Assembly (NCBI GenBank): GCA_029938505.1
Contig: JAOZUV010000011.1
Location: forward strand, 1 to 12,009
Source: Bacteroidales bacterium
GTDB taxonomy: Bacteria; Bacteroidota; Bacteroidia; Bacteroidales; GCA-2711565
Direction: 5' to 3'
DNA: 12,009 nucleotides
Made by a program: the position numbers and the translations under genes. Positions 6,814 to 12,009 of the stretch are shown one piece after another (position 1 is the first letter of the stretch; each line of letters starts with the position of its first letter). The notes below the pieces were generated by a model. That model did no database searches, was not told where the DNA came from, and saw nothing but the letters and a program-made list of their open reading frames with translations.

Positions 6814-8097
6814 ATGAATTACAAAGAAACATTGGATTATATATTTAGCCAACTACCCATGTATCAAAGGGTGGGAAAAGCAGCTTATAAAGCAAACTTA
6901 GATAATACAATAGCGTTGTGCAATTTACTTGACAATCCACAAAACAACTTCAAAACAATACATATTGCTGGAACCAACGGCAAAGGCTCGGTAGCTCACA
7001 TCATTGCTTCAATATTACAAGCAGCAGGTTATAAAACGGCATTATATACATCTCCCCATTTAAAAGATTTTAGAGAACGGATAAAAATTAATGGGGAAAT
7101 GATCCCAGAGGAAAATGTTATTCAATTTGTTAAAAAGCATAAAAAAGCATTTAAAGAAATTAAACCATCATTTTTTGAAATGACTGTTGGATTAGCTTTT
7201 CAATATTTTTCGGATGAAAAAGTAGATATAGCTATTATTGAAACGGGCATGGGAGGGCGACTAGACTCTACAAATATTATAACGCCTTTACTTTCAGTCA
7301 TTACAAACATTGGCTTGGACCACACACAATTCCTAGGAGACACTCTTAAGAAAATTGCAGGAGAAAAAGCAGAAATTATTAAAAAAGGAGTTCCTGTCAT
7401 CATCGGCGAAACCCAACCAGAAATTGAATATATTTTCATTAATAAAGCTAAAACTCAAAACAGTGAACTATTTTTTGCTGATCAAGTTTTCGAAACCAAA
7501 CTCTTGTCAAATACAAATACAGGAACCGAATATGATGTTTGGAAAAATGATGAATTATTTATTGATCATTTAGAATGCCCACTGCTTGGATTGTATCAAT
7601 CAAAAAATATTGTTACAGCTATTCAAACAATGGATACTTTAGCCAATACCTTTGGTATTGGAGTTAAAACTATAATCGAAGGCATAGAAGATGTCAAAAT
7701 GAATACAGGTTTCCGTGGTCGTTGGCAAATTTTATCAAACAACCCACTAACTATTTCAGATGTGGGTCATAATAAGGATGGCATTTCAAATGTTGTTCAG
7801 CAGATCAAACTTTGTAAATTCGACAAACTACACTTTGTATTAGGAATGGTGGATGATAAAGACATCACAGATATTTTAAATATACTCCCTCACGAAGCAA
7901 TCTATTATTTCTGCAAAGCAGATATCCCACGAGGAATGGATGAAACCCTTTTACAAGAAGCGGGTCATAAAGCCGGCTTAAACGGTAAAACCTATAGCTC
8001 TGTTAGAGAAGCCTATAATGTTGCTGTGAATAATGCGGGTAGTAATGATTTGGTTTTTATTGGAGGAAGTACTTTTGTGGTTGCCGAAATTGTTTAA
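6814..8097 (+). CDS. folC: FolC, bifunctional dihydrofolate/folylpolyglutamate synthase
   Basis: FolC adds glutamate to dihydropteroate to form dihydrofolate and extends the polyglutamate tail of folates, using ATP in the cytoplasm. The 427-residue length and the Mur-ligase-like fold fit the family. The start is secure because the first 25 residues, including DYIFSQLPMYQRVGKAAYK, are the standard N-terminus. The P-loop HIAGTNGKGSV is at 50-60 with Lys57. The TSPHLKDFRERIKING loop follows. ETGMGGRLDSTN is at 143-154 and GLDHTQFLG holds His170. DVGHN at 316-320 marks the C-terminal glutamate-ligase domain. It is a single-gene unit. Its stop codon lies 2 nt from the stop of the convergent thiS, leaving no room for a separate terminator. 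Confidence 0.95.
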   Translation: MNYKETLDYIFSQLPMYQRVGKAAYKANLDNTIALCNLLDNPQNNFKTIHIAGTNGKGSVAHIIASILQAAGYKTALYTSPHLKDFRERIKINGEMIPEENVIQFVKKHKKAFKEIKPSFFEMTVGLAFQYFSDEKVDIAIIETGMGGRLDSTNIITPLLSVITNIGLDHTQFLGDTLKKIAGEKAEIIKKGVPVIIGETQPEIEYIFINKAKTQNSELFFADQVFETKLLSNTNTGTEYDVWKNDELFIDHLECPLLGLYQSKNIVTAIQTMDTLANTFGIGVKTIIEGIEDVKMNTGFRGRWQILSNNPLTISDVGHNKDGISNVVQQIKLCKFDKLHFVLGMVDDKDITDILNILPHEAIYYFCKADIPRGMDETLLQEAGHKAGLNGKTYSSVREAYNVAVNNAGSNDLVFIGGSTFVVAEIV

Positions 8098-8099
8098 GA

Positions 8100-8303
8100 T
8101 TAGCCTCCACTAACCATATGTAAAACAACTACTTTGTCACCGTTTTTTACAATAGCAGTTACGCGATCAGTTTTTTTAACCAACTGACCATTTATCTTTG
8201 TTACGAGCATCTTAAAAGTATATTTCTTTAGCTTGATAAGTTCCGCCAAAGTCAAACTATCCCCTTCAATCGTTTCTTCTCTATTATTTATTATTATATC
8301 CAT
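8100..8303 (-). CDS. thiS: ThiS-like sulfur carrier protein
   Basis: This 67-residue protein has the beta-grasp (ubiquitin-like) pattern of ThiS: INGQLV at about 37-42, a KNGDKVVVLHMVSGG end and the essential C-terminal Gly-Gly (66-67). The C-terminal glycine is adenylated by a ThiF-type enzyme and converted to a thiocarboxylate that donates sulfur. Known acceptors are the thiamine thiazole (ThiS) and, for the related MoaD, molybdopterin or tungstopterin. The start overlaps the 3' end of the upstream thiF by 20 nt, so the pair is translationally coupled. No other thi genes (thiG, thiH, thiC, thiE) are in the window. ThiS is favoured over MoaD by length and the VSGG end, but function with the nearby AOR cannot be excluded. 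Confidence 0.85.
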   Translation of the reverse strand: MDIIINNREETIEGDSLTLAELIKLKKYTFKMLVTKINGQLVKKTDRVTAIVKNGDKVVVLHMVSGG

Positions 8304-8892
8304 CTTTCAAATGCTTTTTAATAATCAACTCTATCGCCTGATTGGCTTGCATATGTGCAACTATTCCAACACGAGGAGCCATTGGAGGCATATCTTCTGC
8401 GATCTCCGTTTCAAAATCACCACAAATGTACAAATTGTCATATTCTTCCATTTGGATAGCATTATTATTTCCAAATCCAGCCATCCCCATTCCACATATC
8501 AACGGCATCTCTGGCATTTCTGATAAAACGGTTTCAATTATCATCTGTTTCATTCTAGCTAAGTCAAAAGCTTCAATAATCACATCGCAATCTTTGTATA
8601 TCCTAACAATATCTTCAGGTTTCAATTTTATATGATGAGCTACAACCTTTACATGCTCATTCACAAAATAAATATTATCAGATAAAGTGAATGATTTTTG
8701 TTGTCCAAGTTGATCATTATAATAATATTGTCGATTCAAATTTGATTCCTCTACAACATCAAAATCAGCCACTACAAGTTTCCCAACCCCACTACGAGCC
8801 AAGGCTACAGCACAGTTTGAGCCTAATCCACCACAACCAGCAATTCCTATAGTTTTACTTGATAATATGTTTCTGATTTCTTCAAATGTCAT
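8284..8892 (-). CDS. thiF: ThiF family 2 adenylyltransferase for sulfur carrier
   Basis: This is a 202-residue E1-like enzyme, shorter than MoeB or E. coli ThiF and close to the ThiF family 2 type. The nucleotide-binding GCGGLGSN is at 19-26, DFDVVEESNLNRQ at 43-55 with the Arg54 finger, and Gln64-Lys66 lie after the LGQQK loop. The EAFD motif (VIIEAFDLA) and the APRVGIVAHMQAN segment near the C-terminus are hallmarks of that subgroup. No pair of CxxC zinc motifs is seen, unlike MoeB. It adenylates the C-terminal Gly of a ThiS-like carrier, and its gene overlaps thiS by 20 nt. It is divergent from the AOR gene across a 240-bp promoter region. Confidence 0.9.
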   Translation of the reverse strand: MTFEEIRNILSSKTIGIAGCGGLGSNCAVALARSGVGKLVVADFDVVEESNLNRQYYYNDQLGQQKSFTLSDNIYFVNEHVKVVAHHIKLKPEDIVRIYKDCDVIIEAFDLARMKQMIIETVLSEMPEMPLICGMGMAGFGNNNAIQMEEYDNLYICGDFETEIAEDMPPMAPRVGIVAHMQANQAIELIIKKHLKDGYNNK

Positions 8893-8927
8893 TTTAAAAA
8901 AATTGATTTCTTAATAGCTAATTATTA

Positions 8928-8935
8928 CAAATATA
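8928..8935 (-). promoter_or_regulatory. Candidate -7 element for thiF-thiS
   Basis: The minus strand reads TATATTTG, an exact TAnnTTTG match, 35 nt before the thiF start. The -33 region would overlap the palindrome at 8937-8952. Confidence 0.45.
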
Positions 8936-8936
8936 T

Positions 8937-8952
8937 AACTTATATGTAAGTT
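8937..8952. promoter_or_regulatory. Palindrome next to thiF -7 box, candidate operator
   Basis: AACTTA and TAAGTT form perfect 6-bp inverted arms around TATG. The site begins 1 nt upstream of the thiF -7 element, where a bound repressor would block the polymerase. AT-rich chance occurrence is possible. Confidence 0.3.
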
Positions 8953-8996
8953 CCTATATTTATAACCCATCTAAATAAATTTACATATCGATTAGT

Positions 8997-9013
8997 TTCA
9001 ATATATTATTGAA
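8997..9013. promoter_or_regulatory. Interrupted palindrome in the thiF/AOR intergenic region
   Basis: TTCAATA and TATTGAA form perfect 7-bp inverted arms around TAT, near the middle of the divergent region. It is about 48 nt upstream of the AOR -33 candidate, so it could serve either gene. It may also be chance in AT-rich DNA. Confidence 0.3.
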
Positions 9014-9060
9014 TCATAAACCGTTATGAAAAAAATAACATAACAGATTTTCTAAATTTA

Positions 9061-9093
9061 TTGAGCACATAAAATAAGTATTTATTACTTTTG
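9061..9093 (+). promoter_or_regulatory. Candidate promoter of the AOR gene
   Basis: TTG at 9061-9063 and TACTTTTG at 9086-9093 match the -33 and TAnnTTTG -7 elements of Bacteroidota, with a 22-nt spacer. The predicted leader is about 33 nt. A 14-codon out-of-frame ORF (9108-9152) overlaps the AOR start. Confidence 0.5.
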
Positions 9094-9132
9094 TGAAGTT
9101 TTTAACAATGAAGCACGAAAAAATACGTCATT

Positions 9133-11292
9133 ATGAATATAGAAGAAATTAAAAAAAATCATAAACTACTCAATGAGTGGACTTATGATTGGACTGCTCT
9201 AGACAAAGGTTATACTGACAAAACCTTATACATCAATGTTGGCACTAACGAAATAAAAGAAAAAGCGGTACCTGCCGAGATGAAAGAAAAATTCATCGGT
9301 GGAAAAGGTTATGGTTTAAAACTTTTATGGGAAGCTACCAAAGCTGATACTAAATGGAATGATCCTGAAAATGAGATCGTAATTTCATCCGGACCTATTG
9401 GTGGGATCACACAATATTCGGGTGCAGGGAAATCTCTAGTTGTTTCTATCTCGCCCCAAACTAATTCAGTAATAGACAGTAATGTTGGTGGTTTCTTCGG
9501 CCCATTTTTAAAATTTTCCGGATTTGATGCTATCGAATTACAAGGCAAAGCCGAAAATGATGTAATCATTTATATCGATGGTGTTAACCATAAAATTGAA
9601 ATTTTTGAAGCTCCAAAAGAGCCGGGCGACAGCCATGTTTTAGCTGAAGTATTAACAGAAATGTTTGCCGATGACGATAAAGACAAGAAAAATATTGGTG
9701 TTGTTTCTGCCGGAGATGCTGCTGATCATTCGTTGATTGGAATGCTTAACTTCAGTTTTTACGATCCGAAACGTAAACTGGTTCGTTTAAAACAAGCCGG
9801 TCGTGGTGGTATTGGAACCGTTTTACGTAACAAAAAAATTCGTGCAATAGTAGCAAAAGTACCTGGCGTTAAGGGTAACCTTAATAATGTGGTTGACTTG
9901 AAAGCCATCATGGAAAAAGGTAAAAAATTCAATCGCGAAATGCGTGAACTTGATGATTCGCAGTGCGAAATGAAAACCAAAGGTACTGCTCACCTTGTTG
10001 AGATCATGGATAATTATGATCTTTTACCTACTCACAATTATAAATTTGGTAGTCACCCAGACTCTAAAAACATTGATTCTGAAGTATGGAAAAGCAGATT
10101 CACCCAAGGTATTCCTGACGGTTGTTGGATTGGTTGTAATATGGCTTGTGCCAAAGGTGTTGACAATTACGAATTAAGAACCGGACCTTATGCTAGTGAT
10201 AAAGTAATTGTGGATGGACCAGAATATGAAAATGCTGGTGGACTTGGTTCTAATTGCGGAATCTTCAATCCTGACTATATTATTGAAGCTAACTTTTATT
10301 GTGATACGTATGGAATTTGTACAATTTCATGGGGTACATTATTAGCCTTCATTATGGAATGTTATGAAAATGGCATCCTAAACGAAGAAAGAACTGGTGG
10401 TTTAAAACTTAACTTTGGAAATGCCGACTCAGCAATGGCCTTAATTCATCTACTTGCAAAAGGCGAAGGATTTGGTTTAATCGCTGGTATGGGTGTTCGT
10501 AAAATGAAAGCATATTTCGTTGAAAAAGGATGGGGAGATGCTGCATTTTTACAAGATATTGGAATGGAGAATAAAGGTTTAGAATATTCTGAATACATTT
10601 CAAAAGAATCATTGGCACAACAAGGTGGTTTTGCTATGACAAACAAGGGACCTCAGCATGATGAAGCTTGGTTGATTTTCATGGATATGGTAAACAACCA
10701 AATTCCTACTTTTGAAGATAAAGCTGAAGCTTTACATTATTTCCCAATGTTCCGTACGTGGTTCGGTTTGGTTGGATTATGTAAACTTCCTTGGAATGAT
10801 GTTGAACCAGAAAACAATGCTGAACAAGATGAGCCTGCAAAAGTTCCTGAGCATGTTGACAATTACGTTACTATTTATAAAGCGGTAACTGGTAAAGATT
10901 TCTCGAAAGAAGAAATGATTACTATGTCGGAAAGGGTGTATAATTACCAACGTTGTTTTAACTTACGTAGAGGTTATGGTGTTCGTAAATGGGATGCACA
11001 ACCATATCGTGCTGCTGGACCTGTTACTGTTGAAGAATACGAATCAAGAGTTGAGCGTTACGACAAACAAATGAAAGAAATTATTGGTGTTGATCCTGAA
11101 GGAAAAACGACTGAAGAAAAAATGGCAATCACTCGTAAGCATCGCGAAAACCAATATGAAAAATTATTGGATGCAGTTTACAAACGTAGAGGTTGGACTA
11201 AAAACGGTGTACCAAAACTATCTCATTTGAAAGAATTAGGAATGGATTTGCCAGAGATTGTTGAAGTTGTAACTCCACATCAAGAAGACTAA
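9133..11292 (+). CDS. Aldehyde:ferredoxin oxidoreductase family protein (tungsten type), 719 aa
   Basis: AOR-family enzymes oxidise aldehydes to acids with ferredoxin, using a bis-tungstopterin and one [4Fe-4S] cluster. The N-terminal domain has FIGGKGYGLKLLWE at about 54-67, SGPIGGITQYSGAGKS, and NVGGFFGPFLKFSGFDAIELQGKA, which bind the pterins. Cluster ligands are likely Cys331, Cys335, Cys339 and Cys550. The first three are spaced C-x3-C-x3-C rather than the C-x2-C-x3-C of Pyrococcus AOR. The DTYGICTIS segment matches one pterin-binding DxxGL motif. The second, LVGLCKLPWND, keeps GLC but has Gly545 where Asp is usual. The protein is about 100 residues longer than the 605-residue archaeal AOR and has an N-terminal extension of about 30 residues. 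No electron-transfer subunit gene adjoins it. The substrate is unknown. Confidence 0.88.
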   Translation: MNIEEIKKNHKLLNEWTYDWTALDKGYTDKTLYINVGTNEIKEKAVPAEMKEKFIGGKGYGLKLLWEATKADTKWNDPENEIVISSGPIGGITQYSGAGKSLVVSISPQTNSVIDSNVGGFFGPFLKFSGFDAIELQGKAENDVIIYIDGVNHKIEIFEAPKEPGDSHVLAEVLTEMFADDDKDKKNIGVVSAGDAADHSLIGMLNFSFYDPKRKLVRLKQAGRGGIGTVLRNKKIRAIVAKVPGVKGNLNNVVDLKAIMEKGKKFNREMRELDDSQCEMKTKGTAHLVEIMDNYDLLPTHNYKFGSHPDSKNIDSEVWKSRFTQGIPDGCWIGCNMACAKGVDNYELRTGPYASDKVIVDGPEYENAGGLGSNCGIFNPDYIIEANFYCDTYGICTISWGTLLAFIMECYENGILNEERTGGLKLNFGNADSAMALIHLLAKGEGFGLIAGMGVRKMKAYFVEKGWGDAAFLQDIGMENKGLEYSEYISKESLAQQGGFAMTNKGPQHDEAWLIFMDMVNNQIPTFEDKAEALHYFPMFRTWFGLVGLCKLPWNDVEPENNAEQDEPAKVPEHVDNYVTIYKAVTGKDFSKEEMITMSERVYNYQRCFNLRRGYGVRKWDAQPYRAAGPVTVEEYESRVERYDKQMKEIIGVDPEGKTTEEKMAITRKHRENQYEKLLDAVYKRRGWTKNGVPKLSHLKELGMDLPEIVEVVTPHQED

Positions 11293-11314
11293 TTTACCTA
11301 ATTAACATATTTCT

Positions 11315-11347
11315 AAAAAGGCTGCCCTTCGGGGTGGTCTTTTTTTT
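11315..11347 (+). terminator. Intrinsic terminator of the AOR gene
   Basis: Arms 11315-11327 and 11332-11344 pair over 13 bp, with three G-T pairs, around a C(TTCG)G tetraloop. The T run continues to 11347. It lies 22 nt after the AOR stop and indicates a single-gene transcript. Confidence 0.92.
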
Positions 11348-11398
11348 GTACATTTTCGGACAGCAAATGAACGCTAATGTACTCTATTTTTGTACATT
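11343..11398. repeat. GTAC-centred direct and inverted repeats, candidate activator sites
   Basis: TTTTTGTACATT occurs twice (11343-11354 and 11387-11398), 44 bp apart or about four helical turns. The first copy is part of TGTAC-N6-GGACA (11347-11362). The second forms a perfect 7-bp inverted repeat AATGTAC-N9-GTACATT (11376-11398). They lie about 50-100 bp before a sigma-54-like sequence and so look like upstream activator sites, but the first overlaps the terminator T tract. Confidence 0.45.
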
Positions 11399-11446
11399 AC
11401 AAAGCCTATCTCCGCAAAACAGTCATAGTCAAATACTCCGTAATGA

Positions 11447-11461
11447 TGGCATGGTTTTGGT
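11447..11461 (+). promoter_or_regulatory. Possible sigma-54-type promoter of the permease gene
   Basis: TGGCAT at 11447-11452 fits the -24 element TGGCAC well. The -12 part reads TGGT where TTGC is expected, so only half of it fits. It is placed about 67 nt before the permease start. Confidence 0.35.
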
Positions 11462-11527
11462 TAATTCAGTCGCTTAGAGAGATGGATAAAGCTGTTGGAA
11501 ACATTAATATAATTCAACCTAATTATT

Positions 11528-12009
11528 ATGCTAATTCATTATTTCAAAATCATTTTCAGAAACATTCTTAGACACAAGCTTTATTCATTAATCAATTTAT
11601 TTGGTCTTTCTTCTGGTATTGCTGCAAGTTTGATTCTTTTACTTTATGTTCAGCACGAAACAAGCTATGATAATTTTCATGAACAGAAAGATCAAATTTA
11701 CCGCATCATCAGCATTGGGCAAAAAACCGGACAAATTGATGCTCGTGCACCTTATAAGTTGGCGCCAAGATTGCAAGCTACTTTCCCTGAAATTATTAAA
11801 TCGTGCCGCGTGCGTGAGTCTGCTTTCGAAATTAAAAAAGAAGAAGGCTTTATTAGGGAATCTAGATTTCTGCAAGCAGACTCAACATTTTTCAATCTTT
11901 TTTCGTCGGGTTGGTTTTCTTCTGAATGTTTGTTGAAATCTCTTATTTCTCTGTCGCAAATTATTGCACTTTCTGAAATTTCAGAACTTAAGACCAAACC
12001 TTCCAAAGA
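11528..12009 (+). CDS. FtsX/MacB-type ABC transporter permease, N-terminal part
   Basis: The frame opens at ATG 11528 and runs off the right edge, giving 160 residues without a stop. The N-terminus HYFKIIFRNILRHKLYSLIN precedes a transmembrane helix at about 21-42 (LFGLSSGIAASLILLLYVQ). HETSYDNFHEQKDQIYRI at 43-60 is the hallmark of Bacteroidota MacB-like permeases. A periplasmic MacB-PCD domain begins after it, with APRLQATFPEI at 79-89 and FLQADSTFFNLF at 114-125. Such permeases work with a LolD/MacB-type ATPase, usually in efflux or lipoprotein-related export. Residues after about 126 match the expected pattern (xxGNPxxxLxxPxSIVLSE) only loosely, though ALSE at 147-150 is recognisable. GTAC repeats and a weak sigma-54-like promoter precede it. 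Confidence 0.8.
   Translation, partial: MLIHYFKIIFRNILRHKLYSLINLFGLSSGIAASLILLLYVQHETSYDNFHEQKDQIYRIISIGQKTGQIDARAPYKLAPRLQATFPEIIKSCRVRESAFEIKKEEGFIRESRFLQADSTFFNLFSSGWFSSECLLKSLISLSQIIALSEISELKTKPSK

Noticed and set aside
7200..7439. Antisense ORFs inside folC, thiF, murF and AOR
   Set aside because: They lie opposite or out of frame with genes carrying complete family motifs and show no domain of their own.
8893..9132. Possible Moco/Wco-type riboswitch before the AOR gene
   Set aside because: The region is very AT-rich with no stable multi-stem structure, and the predicted AOR leader is only about 33 nt.
11377..11571. Plus-strand ORF between the AOR terminator and the permease
   Set aside because: It covers the GTAC repeat, the promoter-like element and the permease start. 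Its product has no family features, and the permease frame is clearly the real one.
11890..11960. Possible frameshift in the permease
   Set aside because: Neither alternative plus frame gives a better family match, and both meet stops or lose the ALSE segment, so no frameshift can be supported.
11646..12006. Plus-strand ORF 11646-11936 and minus-strand ORF 11752-12006
   Set aside because: Both are shadows of the FtsX-type permease frame, which shows the family hallmarks and runs open to the window edge.

Overview
The window is AT-rich chromosomal DNA from a member of the Bacteroidota, probably a free-living or marine, at least partly anaerobic lineage. The evidence is a GldJ-like tail before murF, FolC and AnmK with Bacteroidota-style motifs, TAnnTTTG-type -7 promoter elements, start codons without Shine-Dalgarno sequences, an NhaD sodium/proton antiporter and a tungsten-type aldehyde:ferredoxin oxidoreductase (AOR). 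The order-level placement is inference. No tRNA, rRNA, CRISPR array, insertion sequence or phage gene was seen.

Layout. (1) 1-302 is the C-terminal end of a GldJ-like lipoprotein, closed by a strong intrinsic terminator. (2) 370-2713 (+) is a tight murF-anmK pair for cell-wall synthesis and recycling. (3) 2762-4982 (-) is a four-gene stress cassette, in transcription order an ECF sigma factor, a zinc-finger anti-sigma factor, a membrane-anchored LTxxQ-type sensor and a secreted Spy/CpxP-like protein. A 29-bp motif with ECF-promoter architecture occurs twice, once before the sigma gene and once before the anti-sigma gene. (4) 5111-6532 (-) is nhaD with its own terminator. (5) 6814-8097 (+) is folC, whose stop lies 2 nt from the stop of a convergent gene. 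(6) 8100-8892 (-) is an overlapping thiF-thiS pair. (7) 9133-11292 (+) is a 719-residue AOR-family enzyme, divergent from thiF across a 240-bp region with two short palindromes and promoter elements on both sides, and ended by a UUCG-loop terminator. (8) 11528-12009 (+) is the start of an FtsX/MacB-type ABC permease, preceded by repeated GTAC-centred sites and a partial sigma-54-like promoter.

How the genes may work together. The sigma/anti-sigma/sensor cassette resembles the logic of CnrYXH metal sensing with a ZAS-type anti-sigma and two candidate periplasmic sensors. The repeated promoter suggests positive autoregulation with a second entry point for the negative regulators. The thiF-thiS pair could serve thiamine thiazole synthesis, as ThiF family 2 usually does. 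Its isolation from other thi genes and its divergence from the AOR gene also raise the possibility of sulfur transfer for tungstopterin. The upstream arrangements of murF and folC, with the -7 box 4 nt before the ATG in both, suggest leaderless or nearly leaderless mRNAs.
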